Assembly: GCA_012840225.1 (NCBI GenBank) | Contig: DULU01000002.1 | Location: 1-64,000 of the forward strand | DNA: 64,000 nt | DNA from: Bacillota bacterium | GTDB taxonomy: Bacteria; Bacillota; Limnochordia; DTU080 | Reading direction: 5' to 3' | In this document: piece after piece, positions 45,015-53,225 of the stretch | Layout of the letters: each line of letters starts with the position of its first letter | Numbering within the stretch: position 1 is the stretch's first letter | Made by a program: the position numbers and the translations under genes | The notes under the pieces: generated by a model | Databases searched by the model: none | Seen by the model: only the letters and a program-made list of their open reading frames with translations | What the model was told of the DNA's origin: nothing

Positions 45015-46040
45015 ATGGCGATACGCGTTGCTGTAGTGGGGTTGGGACCGATCGGTAACCTGCATGCCCGCCTTTATGCTGCCGACCCCCTGGCCGAACT
45101 GGTGGGGGTGTGCGACCGCATCCCTGAGCGCGCCAAAGCGGCCGGCGAGAAACTGGCCGTGCCTTATTTTACCGATGCCGAGAAGATGCTGCGGGCGCTG
45201 GCCCCGGACATGGTGAGCGTGGCCACAGGCGGCTATGAATATTGCAGCGATCACTACGAACCTACCATTCAGGCTTTGGAAGCCGGCTGCCATGTGCTCT
45301 GCGAGAAGCCGATCTGCAATGATTTGCGCAAAGCCCGGCATATGGTGGAGCTTGCCAAACAGAAGCGTCTTTGCTTGGCCATCGATTTCAATCACCGCTT
45401 CACGCCGGCGGCCTATACCGCCAAAAGGTGGCTGGATGAGGGGCTTTTGGGAGAGCTTTTGTTTTGCAACATGGCGCTTTGGATCGGCAAGCCGGGCCTT
45501 TTCGAATCGGTCAACTATCACCTCAAAGCCCTCAATCCCCACTCCATCAACATGATGACCTGGTTTTGCGGGCCGATTGAAACCGTGCAATGCTTCGCCC
45601 TGAAAGCGCCGGGGCGCAATATCTGGTCCACCTGTTCCTGGAACTTCAGATTTGCCTCCGGCACTGTCGGGCATCTCACCTCAAGCTACGACATCTCCAG
45701 GGGGCACCCAATGGAGCGCTGCGAGGTGGCCGGATTGAAGGGGCGGCTGGTGGTCGAAGACATCTGGCGGGAAGCTGTGTTCTATCCGGCCGGCAACCCG
45801 GAGAAGAGGGTCTATACCAACCCCATATTCGGCGGCTACAGCAATTTCGACGACACCTTCCGCGAACGCCTGCACTGCTTCCTGAAGCAGCTCTCCGAGG
45901 GGGTCGTCCCCGAGGACGTGGACGGCTCCGGCGAGGAAGGCCTCGCCGCCCAAATGGTCATCCATGCCGGGATCAAATCGCTGGAAGAAGGCAACCGCCC
46001 GGTGCGGGTGGAGGAAATCAGGGAAGAAATCGGGGCATAA
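45015..46040 (+). CDS. Gfo/Idh/MocA-family oxidoreductase, tandem paralogue
   Basis: A 341-residue dehydrogenase with the loop GLGPIGNLHARLY and CEKPICND. It lies 29 bp after the previous paralogue and is surely co-transcribed. Two related dehydrogenases in one operon often catalyse successive oxidation and reduction of a sugar, giving epimerisation; this is inference. Confidence 0.92.
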   Translation: MAIRVAVVGLGPIGNLHARLYAADPLAELVGVCDRIPERAKAAGEKLAVPYFTDAEKMLRALAPDMVSVATGGYEYCSDHYEPTIQALEAGCHVLCEKPICNDLRKARHMVELAKQKRLCLAIDFNHRFTPAAYTAKRWLDEGLLGELLFCNMALWIGKPGLFESVNYHLKALNPHSINMMTWFCGPIETVQCFALKAPGRNIWSTCSWNFRFASGTVGHLTSSYDISRGHPMERCEVAGLKGRLVVEDIWREAVFYPAGNPEKRVYTNPIFGGYSNFDDTFRERLHCFLKQLSEGVVPEDVDGSGEEGLAAQMVIHAGIKSLEEGNRPVRVEEIREEIGA

Positions 46041-46097
46041 AGGGTCGCCGCCCGGACCCGCTTTCCGGCTTTGGTTCAGGCTCAACACCCAACACCT

Positions 46098-46134
46098 CCA
46101 CAGGCCGGCCGGGCCGGTCTGTGGGGATGTTTTT
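46098..46134 (+). terminator. Terminator after the oxidoreductase pair
   Basis: CCACAG and CTGTGG with an internal CCGG/CCGG stem form a hairpin at 46098-46124, followed by GGATG and a TTTTT run. Confidence 0.75.
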
Positions 46135-46153
46135 GTTGTGGATATGAGGCAGG

Positions 46154-47194
46154 TTAAGGTGAGGGCGAGGACAGCGGAGTGCCTTCAGCCAAACGGGTAG
46201 ATCCTCTGATCACCAGCTTCATGGTCTGCAGGTGGGTTTCAGGCGGGGCGGTACAGATGCCCTCGATGCGATCCAGCAGGCGTTGGGTGGCCATCCAGCC
46301 GGCCAGACCTTCGTTATACACCATGGTGGTCAGGTTAGGGGTGGTGACCTGTGCATATTCATCGCCGAAGGTGGCTACCGAGAGGTGATTGGGCACCTGC
46401 AGGCCTTGACTGTATAAGGCGGCCAGGACTCCGCTGGCCATCAGGTCGTTGAAGACCACGATGGCGCTATAGGCACCGGGGGTGGCGAGAAGGTTCAGTG
46501 CCGCCTCATAGCCGTCCGCCCTTCCATATGATGAGGTGGCAAAAAACATATCGGCCGGCGTTTCCATCCCGGCTTCTTCCATGGCTTTCTGCAATCCTTG
46601 GAGACGGGAGGTGCCCACATGGCTCCTCTCAGGACCGATGAAGGCTATGCGCCGGTGGCCGAGATTGATCAGATATCTCCCTATATCCTCCCCTGCCCGT
46701 TCTTCATTGCCCAGGTAGCAATCTATGCTGTCCAAAATCCTGCCTCCGGACAAACCGACCACTTCCACCTTGTGCCTGTGGAAGGTTTCAACCACTTCCG
46801 GCTTGGCCAACTCCCAGGTGAGGGCGATCAATACCCCGTCGACCCGCATGTCGAGCAACCGGTGTTGACAAGCCTCCACACGGCGTTCCAAACCTTCCGT
46901 ATTGGCCACAAACACCGCATACCCTCGCTCGTCGGCCGCTTTTTCCACTTGCTGCAACGCTTTGCTAAAACCTGGATTGGCAATGGAAGGCACAAGGAAG
47001 GCTATCGTGCGCGACCGCTTCTCATATAAAGCCCTGGCCAAGGCGTTCGGCCGGTAGTCCAGCTCTTTTAAGGCTTTTTCCACGCGGGCGCGCAACTCGG
47101 CACTGACAGGCCGCTTGCCGGTCATGACGGCGGAGACGGTGGCAATGGATACCCCTGCTCTTTTGGCGACGTCGCGGATGGAAGCCACTAATAC
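46154..47194 (-). CDS. LacI-family transcriptional regulator
   Basis: A 346-residue regulator with an N-terminal LacI helix-turn-helix (IRDVAKRAGVSIATVSAVMTG) and hinge, then a periplasmic-binding-like sensor domain (FLVPSIANPGFSKALQ). It represses sugar genes until a sugar binds. I chose the GTG at 47194 because the HTH should lie at the very N-terminus; GTG at 47188 is equally possible. The frame upstream to 47269 is not needed. It lies downstream of the sugar-binding protein gene on the same strand. Confidence 0.93.
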   Translation of the reverse strand, partial: VLVASIRDVAKRAGVSIATVSAVMTGKRPVSAELRARVEKALKELDYRPNALARALYEKRSRTIAFLVPSIANPGFSKALQQVEKAADERGYAVFVANTEGLERRVEACQHRLLDMRVDGVLIALTWELAKPEVVETFHRHKVEVVGLSGGRILDSIDCYLGNEERAGEDIGRYLINLGHRRIAFIGPERSHVGTSRLQGLQKAMEEAGMETPADMFFATSSYGRADGYEAALNLLATPGAYSAIVVFNDLMASGVLAALYSQGLQVPNHLSVATFGDEYAQVTTPNLTTMVYNEGLAGWMATQRLLDRIEGICTAPPETHLQTMKLVIRGSTRLAEGTPLSSPSP

Positions 47195-47264
47195 ACTTCT
47201 TCTCTTTCCCAACAGTTTACGGTAAAGATTGGCTGAGACTAGGATACTAATTCGGTTACACTCA

Positions 47265-47278
47265 TGCAACCGGTGACA
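47265..47278. promoter_or_regulatory. LacI-type operator candidate
   Basis: TGCAACCGGTGACA has dyad symmetry around a central ACCGGT, with TG and CA ends, as in LacI/GalR operators. It is about 70 bp upstream of the LacI gene start, consistent with autoregulation. Confidence 0.5.
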
Positions 47279-47287
47279 TCATGTCCA

Positions 47288-47321
47288 AGGAACGGACATC
47301 CCTTAAGCGATGCCCGTTCCT
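47288..47321 (-). terminator. Hairpin after the binding-protein gene
   Basis: AGGAACGG (47288-47295) and CCGTTCCT (47314-47321) with an inner ATC/GAT form a hairpin about 70 bp beyond the stop of the binding-protein gene. There is no T-tract, so termination is uncertain. Confidence 0.45.
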
Positions 47322-47390
47322 GTCACTTCATTCGTCATTCTTCGTTGATTCAACCAATACCCTCAGTCTCGTTGCCGAAGAAAAACCATT

Positions 47391-48707
47391 TTATTCCCAC
47401 CAAACCATACCGGCATTTTTTACTTCATTAAGCCTGACGTTGAGCTGTCTGGCTAACTCAACTGCCACATTACTGATGGAAGATTTACCGTCCCTCACCA
47501 ACGCCATTTGTGAAGTGAAAAGCGAACTAACTTCATCGCCCAATACCGGATGGGTCAGAGTAGTACCTCGCATGGTATAAGCAATATCAATCCAGGCCAT
47601 CGGGTTTATTTCATGTGACCGATTGTTGATGATATCACGCAATTTACGCAGATGTGGAGCCAAACTGGCTTGGTAACCCATGGTGGGAGTCATGTCCATA
47701 CCGGCATTGAAACCTTCTTCAGAGGCCATGAATTTCAATACCTGCCAAGCTTCTTCCGGATGAGGGGTAAATTTATACATCGAGATATAATCAATGACGG
47801 CAATATGTGAGCGGGCGTCGGCTCCTCCAGGACCAATGGGGAGAGGGCTGATATACACTTGGTAATCCGCACGGGCTACCGCTGCTTCACCAACCAACTG
47901 AGCTAGTCCATGGACCATGCCGATACGCTTTTGCCCCATCAATGTGGGCTGATTTGTGTTGTCTTTATAGGCTAGCGGCGATACGCCTTCGGACAGCAAC
48001 AGCCGATCGTAAAAGCGCAAAGCAGTCAGACTGTTAGGCTCATCGAGGATACACAGCGACATATCCTCGTTCCACACATCGCCTCCAGCACCCCACAACC
48101 AGACAGGAGCGCGATGGGCATTGGCGAAGGCGCCGGCAAAACCATACACATCCGGTATGCTGTCACCTGTGGTATCGAAAGTCAATTTGCGCGCCTTGCT
48201 GATCAAATCTTCCCAGGTCCAGTCTTTATCCGGTAAATCCACCCCTCTTTCTGCAAATAGAGCGGTGTCACAGATGATTCCCCCGGCCGACCAGTTTCTT
48301 GGCAGACCGTAGAGTTGCCCTTTCCAGCTCAAGATAGGCACAATGGTGGGAACCAGATCCCTGGTAACTTCTCTATCTCGAGCGACAAATTTATCTATCG
48401 GCTGAATAATATCTTTAAAGGCCCATTGAGCAATATAACGATCGCCGGGACCATGAATGACATCAGGTGCTATCCCTGAAGCAATAAGTGTCAGTAACTT
48501 GTTAGTATTGCCGGTAACCAGCTTAGCTTGAATATCCGTATGCATTTCGTTAAAGCGGTCGATACCAGCTTGAGCCCAGCGGGGAAAACCGAGTGACGAC
48601 GTGGAGTAAAATACGGTTATCTCTACTGGAGGTGCGGCAAGAGCAGTGCCAAACGGTACCAGTAAAGCCAGAAGAACTATTGCTACCAACTTTGTTTTTG
48701 ACATCAT
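47391..48707 (-). CDS. Sugar ABC transporter substrate-binding protein
   Basis: A 438-residue protein with a signal peptide (core VAIVLLALLVPFGTALA) and the family 1 solute-binding fold (LLTLIASGIAPDVI). It would bind an oligosaccharide. No permease or ATPase gene is adjacent; the LacI regulator follows on the same strand. It is more AT-rich than surrounding genes. The ATG at 48707 has GAAAGAGG upstream. Confidence 0.9.
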   Translation of the reverse strand: MMSKTKLVAIVLLALLVPFGTALAAPPVEITVFYSTSSLGFPRWAQAGIDRFNEMHTDIQAKLVTGNTNKLLTLIASGIAPDVIHGPGDRYIAQWAFKDIIQPIDKFVARDREVTRDLVPTIVPILSWKGQLYGLPRNWSAGGIICDTALFAERGVDLPDKDWTWEDLISKARKLTFDTTGDSIPDVYGFAGAFANAHRAPVWLWGAGGDVWNEDMSLCILDEPNSLTALRFYDRLLLSEGVSPLAYKDNTNQPTLMGQKRIGMVHGLAQLVGEAAVARADYQVYISPLPIGPGGADARSHIAVIDYISMYKFTPHPEEAWQVLKFMASEEGFNAGMDMTPTMGYQASLAPHLRKLRDIINNRSHEINPMAWIDIAYTMRGTTLTHPVLGDEVSSLFTSQMALVRDGKSSISNVAVELARQLNVRLNEVKNAGMVWWE

Positions 48708-49034
48708 GTGTTCATACCTCTTTCTTTTTGTGTTTCAGTGATTCCAAAAAATATAACTGTGGTATTTTTTCAGGATCACCTCCTTAAAGTTTTTACTAAG
48801 TAAGCTAACTTGTTTGCATATCCACACCAAATATTTTACTTCCCCTGGAGATATCCTTCCACAAATCCAAATATCGGGGTGTTAATTATTTTTTTATTCC
48901 AGGAATAACCCCAGTTAATCGGTTAGCAAAAAAAGGAGGAGTTCCGATGGTATATGTTGTATAGCTCAAAATAACAACGACCGGCCGATGTAACAAGTTA
49001 GCATCCGCACAATCATCCACAAAGGAGTGTCGCT
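48708..49034. other. Divergent intergenic region with an exact anti-16S motif
   Basis: About 330 bp without a gene. On the - strand TAAGGAGGTGATCC (complement of 48773-48786) is an exact complement of the 16S rRNA 3' end. It lies about 65 bp before the binding-protein ATG, too far for that start. On the + strand a strong AAGGAGGAG precedes a five-codon frame at 48947-48964. Promoters must be here for both genes, but no clear pair was recognised. Confidence 0.5.
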
Positions 49035-50225
49035 GTGTCTGCGAGTGACAACGAGACAATGAGAAATCAAAACCAAATAGCCACATACTCTATGGAGGAT
49101 CCGGCCATGAATCCCGGACTGGTGATCACAGATCCCGGAGAAGAATATGCCTGCCACCGGCGCAGATTTCAGGGCATCCCCGGCATCGAACGGACGCCGG
49201 GCGGCCGCCTGTGGGCGGTCTGGTATGCCGGTGGACCCGATCAAGACGGTGAAGGTCCCGGAAATTATGTTGTAGCGGCGACCAGTGACGACGACGGTTA
49301 CCATTGGTCGGAACCAAAGCTGGTCATAGCTCCTCCCGGAGATCTCACCAGAGCCTTCGATCCCGTTCTCTGGCTCGATCCATACGATAGATTATGGCTG
49401 CTCTGGGCCCAAAGCCAGGGATTATTTGACGGCCGCGCCGGCGTCTGGTGCATTATGACCGAAGAACCTGATGCCGATCACCCCAAGTGGACCGCACCGC
49501 GCCGCATAGGTAACGGTATCATGATGAACAAGCCGACGGTAACGGCAGATGGAGAGTGGCTGCTCCCCATAAGTGTATGGTCAAGGGGTCCCGGCAACGA
49601 CACTCCCCCGCACCAATGCCACCATCTGGTAGATGAGATTGGCTCCAATGTCTGGGTGTCCATCGACCAAGGGAGGACATTTTCCCGGCGCGGCAGTGCC
49701 GATGTGCCGGATCGCCGGATTGATGAACATATGATGGTAGAGCGTCTGGACAGGTCATTGTGGATGCTGGTGCGCACCAACTATGGCATTGGTGAATCGG
49801 TTTCCAAAGATGGCGGTCGCACCTGGAGCGCCGGAGGCCCATCAAGGATCCCCCATGTGACTTCGCGTTTCTTCATCCGGCGACTATCTTCAGGCAAGTT
49901 GCTGCTGGTAAGACACAACCCGCCTGGGCTGGCCATAGGTAAGCCAAGCAACGACCGCTCTCACCTCACGGCCTACTTGTCGGACGACGACGGAGCCACC
50001 TGGTATGGCGGCCTATGCATAGATGAGCGCTTGGGTGTGTCCTACCCCGACGGCATCCAGGCCCCTGACGGCAGGATATATATCACCTATGATTTTAGCC
50101 GCAAAGATAACGGGCAGATATTGCTGGCTGTCTTTACCGAGGCAGATGTGGCCGCCGGTCGTCCCGTTAGCGATCAGGTGCGCCTGCGGGTGCTGATCAA
50201 TCAAGCTTCCTTCGTTGAGGGATGA
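49035..50225 (+). CDS. Sialidase-fold (BNR/Asp-box) glycoside-processing protein
   Basis: A 396-residue six-bladed beta-propeller. Four Asp-boxes are visible: SDDDGYHW, SIDQGRTF, SKDGGRTW and SDDDGATW. The fold is that of exo-alpha-sialidases and related BNR proteins; the early RRRFQGIPGIERTP segment supplies an arginine region like that of neuraminidases. No signal peptide is seen. The substrate may be sialic acid or another acidic sugar. GTG at 49035 has AAAGGAG 8 bases upstream. It stands alone before an AraC gene on the other strand. Confidence 0.85.
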   Translation: MSASDNETMRNQNQIATYSMEDPAMNPGLVITDPGEEYACHRRRFQGIPGIERTPGGRLWAVWYAGGPDQDGEGPGNYVVAATSDDDGYHWSEPKLVIAPPGDLTRAFDPVLWLDPYDRLWLLWAQSQGLFDGRAGVWCIMTEEPDADHPKWTAPRRIGNGIMMNKPTVTADGEWLLPISVWSRGPGNDTPPHQCHHLVDEIGSNVWVSIDQGRTFSRRGSADVPDRRIDEHMMVERLDRSLWMLVRTNYGIGESVSKDGGRTWSAGGPSRIPHVTSRFFIRRLSSGKLLLVRHNPPGLAIGKPSNDRSHLTAYLSDDDGATWYGGLCIDERLGVSYPDGIQAPDGRIYITYDFSRKDNGQILLAVFTEADVAAGRPVSDQVRLRVLINQASFVEG

Positions 50226-50276
50226 GTTACTGCGTAAGATCCAGGCCGGTTGTGCCTGCAGGTTGCCGGTCAGGTG

Positions 50277-51185
50277 CTAGGAAGTCACCTTGGCCAGGCG
50301 ATAGTCGCCGGGAGCGTCTTTATAATAGCGCTTGAAAGCCCGGCGAAAGGCCCTGGCATCTCCATAGCCCACCTGGCCGGCAATCTGCTCCACGCTCCAG
50401 TCGCTCGTCAAAAGCATATGGGCGGCTTTGGCCATGCGCACCCTCCCGATATATTCCTGCACCGTATCCCCGGTCAGCTCCTTGAAGGTGCGGTTCAGGT
50501 GGCCGGGAGTCCAGCCTGCTTCCCTGGCCAGGTCGGTGACCCGCAGCGGCTCATGGCAGTGTTCGTAGACATAGCGGATGATGCCGGCCACCCGGGCGCA
50601 GCGATGGTCGGTTTTGCTCTCTCCGGCCGCCCAGGAGAGCTTCCTCGCCGCCAAGGTGAGGATGATGGAGATGCCGCCGTGCAATATGGTGCGGTAGCCC
50701 GGCTGCTTGGCGTTATACTCCTCCCACATCATTTTGATGATCCGGTCGACGATGGCGCTTTCCTGCCCGGAAAGATGGAGAGGCGGGCAATTGGTGAACC
50801 CCCGGCCTCCCCTCCCAGTCAAATGACCGATCAGTGAATTTAGCACCGGATCACTGATCAGGGGGGCCAGAGCCTCCTCGGTGAGCAATAGGTTCCAGAT
50901 GCAGGCATCCGGCTGAGGGGCATCCTGAGCGGCAGGAGGGGTTATGAGATCGTAGCCGTGGGGAATATGCGGGTTGACTATATAAAGATCGCCCCGGCTC
51001 ACTTCATACCAGGTCGGTCCATGCCTGTGCAAGAGCCTGCCTACTTCCACATAGACCACTTCAAAAAACTCATGCAGGTGCAGGGCGGTCGGTTTTGTCA
51101 CCACGTGTCTAACCATAGCCACGTCTTCCTCGGAGCTGAAATGAGCCATCCGCTTTAGCTGCAGAGCAGGCGATTCCGGCCTCAC
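50277..51185 (-). CDS. AraC-family transcriptional regulator
   Basis: A 302-residue protein with an N-terminal cupin-like sugar-sensing domain (residues about 25-120, HEFFEVVYVEVG) and a C-terminal double helix-turn-helix (VTDLAREAGWTPGHLNRTFKE and VEQIAGQVGYGDARAFRRAFK). It probably activates one of the sugar operons on either side. The five-gene operon starting at 51354, transcribed away from it, is the best candidate. GTG at 51185 has GGGGAGG upstream. Confidence 0.92.
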   Translation of the reverse strand: MRPESPALQLKRMAHFSSEEDVAMVRHVVTKPTALHLHEFFEVVYVEVGRLLHRHGPTWYEVSRGDLYIVNPHIPHGYDLITPPAAQDAPQPDACIWNLLLTEEALAPLISDPVLNSLIGHLTGRGGRGFTNCPPLHLSGQESAIVDRIIKMMWEEYNAKQPGYRTILHGGISIILTLAARKLSWAAGESKTDHRCARVAGIIRYVYEHCHEPLRVTDLAREAGWTPGHLNRTFKELTGDTVQEYIGRVRMAKAAHMLLTSDWSVEQIAGQVGYGDARAFRRAFKRYYKDAPGDYRLAKVTS

Positions 51186-51353
51186 CTGAGCATCCTCCCC
51201 TTCTTCCTCTACTTCTTCGCCTTGCGCGATATGGTCCCCTTCCTGCTTGCTATGAGCCTAGAATTACCTCTTTCCTTTTCTTAATATGGAATAGGCAATC
51301 AATAGAAAGCCTGATTGGGTTTTTCCTTTAATAGGGGGTTAGTTGGGTTTACC

Positions 51354-52724
51354 ATGAACATCATCCTGATATCCTGCGATTCCCTGCGGGCCGACCACCT
51401 GGGTTGCTATGGTTACAAACATCCCACCAGCCCGCATATCGACCGCATTGCCGCCGAGGGCATCCTTTTCACTCAGGCTTTCGGTGGGGAGATTCCCACC
51501 GAGCCGGTGCATACCTCGCTTTTCACCGGTCTCACAGGGCATCGTACCGGCATCGTGGCCCACGGCGTGCAACCTTATTACCTGCCCAAAAACACCCCCT
51601 GGCTTCCCACCCTTTTGTGGCAGGCCGGCTATCAGACGGCAGCCTGCGACAATCTCTATCAGTTGAAAGAATGGTTTGCCCGCGGTTTTGTTTATTATAT
51701 CAACACGGTGTCCCGCCAACGCAATTTAACCGGAGCGGAAGTGAATGCCCAAGCCATCTCCTGGCTGAGAACGCAGGCCACCTCCCCGTTCTTCCTTTTC
51801 CTGCATTATTGGGATACACACACCCCGTACCTGCCGCCCGAGCGGTATAGAAACCTGTTTTATGAAGGTGACCCGGCTGCACCCGACAACCGGAGCATGG
51901 AACCGGTGCGGGCGCAGACCCTTTATCCTTTCTTCCATCAATTCCATTACCGCCACCTGGGTCCGGTTACCGATGCACAGTATATAAGTGCCTTATATGA
52001 CGCCGAGATCCGCTATCTGGACGATTGCCTGGCCGAACTGGATGCGGAACTCTCGGCTCTCGGGCTGCGTGAGGATACCCTCCTCATCATCATGGGCGAC
52101 CATGGCGAAAGCTTATATGAACACGACATTTACTGGGATCATGCCGGGCTATATGATGCCACCATTCATGTGCCCCTGATTCTCCGCCTTCCCGGCCGCA
52201 TCCGCCCGGGAATGCGCTCAGACGCCATGGTACAGCATATGGACCTCTTTCCGACCATCCTGGAGGCGGCAGGAGTGGCTGTCCCCGGTCCCATCAGCGG
52301 GCAAAGCCTCTGGCCCCTGATCGACCAGACCGGCAGCCGGGACAAGCTCATCCGGGAGCGCACCTATCATGCCGAATGCAACTGGCAGGCCGCCAGGGCG
52401 GTGCGCACTGGGGAGTGGAAGCTCATTCAGAATATCGACCCGTGGGAATACCAACGGCCTCCCTATGAGCTCTATCACCTGAGCACCGATCCCCTCGAGA
52501 CGAGGAATGTGGTGGACGATTACCCCCATATCGCCGCCGCACTGCAGGCGGATCTGCAGAAGTGGGTGGAGGGGGAACTGGCCGGGCGGAGAGATCCGAT
52601 CGAGGTGACTTTGGCGACTGACGGCATGCCGGCGCAGCCGCGCATGGAGCGCGCCTTAGCCTCCTTTGGGTTGACCTGGGAGGAATGGCGGCGCCGGCCG
52701 GACTTAAAGCGCCTGGGTTTATAA
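51354..52724 (+). CDS. Sulfatase-superfamily hydrolase with Thr at the nucleophile position
   Basis: A 456-residue alkaline-phosphatase-superfamily protein with the N-terminal metal site CDSLRADHLGCYG and the second metal site IIMGDHGESL. The position of the formylglycine Cys is T49 in the motif T-E-P-V-H, followed by TSLFTG. Thus it cannot be a formylglycine sulfatase. Members with Thr here may act as phosphodiesterases or phosphatases; the true reaction is unknown. I chose the ATG at 51354, which puts the metal strand at the N-terminus; the RBS is weak. First gene of a five-gene operon. Confidence 0.88.
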   Translation: MNIILISCDSLRADHLGCYGYKHPTSPHIDRIAAEGILFTQAFGGEIPTEPVHTSLFTGLTGHRTGIVAHGVQPYYLPKNTPWLPTLLWQAGYQTAACDNLYQLKEWFARGFVYYINTVSRQRNLTGAEVNAQAISWLRTQATSPFFLFLHYWDTHTPYLPPERYRNLFYEGDPAAPDNRSMEPVRAQTLYPFFHQFHYRHLGPVTDAQYISALYDAEIRYLDDCLAELDAELSALGLREDTLLIIMGDHGESLYEHDIYWDHAGLYDATIHVPLILRLPGRIRPGMRSDAMVQHMDLFPTILEAAGVAVPGPISGQSLWPLIDQTGSRDKLIRERTYHAECNWQAARAVRTGEWKLIQNIDPWEYQRPPYELYHLSTDPLETRNVVDDYPHIAAALQADLQKWVEGELAGRRDPIEVTLATDGMPAQPRMERALASFGLTWEEWRRRPDLKRLGL

Positions 52725-52823
52725 ATTCGTGGGCATAATTCCCGGGCATAAGCGTTGCCCTATGTTCCTTAGCGGCTGTTCAGTTATTATATTGAATAAT
52801 AAAAAATCGAAAGGAGCCGGAAC

Positions 52824-53198
52824 ATGATGGAAGGTGAAGGATGCAAGACCTGGTTGATCCCCGATGCCTATATGCCGGAAGTGGGGAGCGGCAAATATGT
52901 GGGCCACGAAGCCCTGTGCATGCTTAACACCGGAGAAGTGCCCGCTCAGGTGGAACTGGATTTCTATTTTGAAGACCGCCCGCCGATCAAAGGGGTCCCG
53001 GTGACCCTCGAGGCCGAGCGCACCTGGCACCTGCGGCTGGACCGCCCGGAACAGCTCGGCGGCGTGGTCATCCCCAGAGAAGTGCCCTATGCCATCAGGG
53101 TGCGGAGCAACGTGCCCATTGTGGTGCAGTATTCCCGCCTGGATGTCACCCAGCCCAACATGTCTTTATTCACCACCATGGGCTGGCCGCTTAAATAG
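52824..53198 (+). CDS. Sensory rhodopsin transducer (ASRT)-family small protein
   Basis: A 124-residue beta-sandwich protein. The segments KTWLIPDAYMP, GHEALCMLNTGE, FYFEDRPPIKG and VPIVVQYSRLD match the family of the Anabaena sensory rhodopsin transducer. Outside rhodopsin systems, members occur in sugar loci and are predicted to bind small carbohydrates. No rhodopsin gene is in the window. AAAGGAG lies 8 bases before the ATG. It sits between a sulfatase-like gene and the sulfate-activation fusion gene, 27 bp from the latter. A ligand-sensing or tethering role in glycan use is inferred. Confidence 0.82.
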   Translation: MMEGEGCKTWLIPDAYMPEVGSGKYVGHEALCMLNTGEVPAQVELDFYFEDRPPIKGVPVTLEAERTWHLRLDRPEQLGGVVIPREVPYAIRVRSNVPIVVQYSRLDVTQPNMSLFTTMGWPLK

Positions 53199-53225
53199 CA
53201 ACGCAAATAAAAACGCAAAGGTTTA

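Noticed and set aside
48773-48786. End of a 16S rRNA gene
   Set aside because: Only 14 bases match; no other rRNA sequence is present around it.
48947-48964. Five-codon frame with a strong RBS before the sialidase-fold gene
   Set aside because: Too short to support as a gene; it could be a leader peptide but nothing else shows it.
51296-51324. Hairpin CAATCA/TGATTG with T-run as a terminator before the five-gene operon
   Set aside because: The stem is only 6 bp of weak pairs and no upstream + strand gene needs it.
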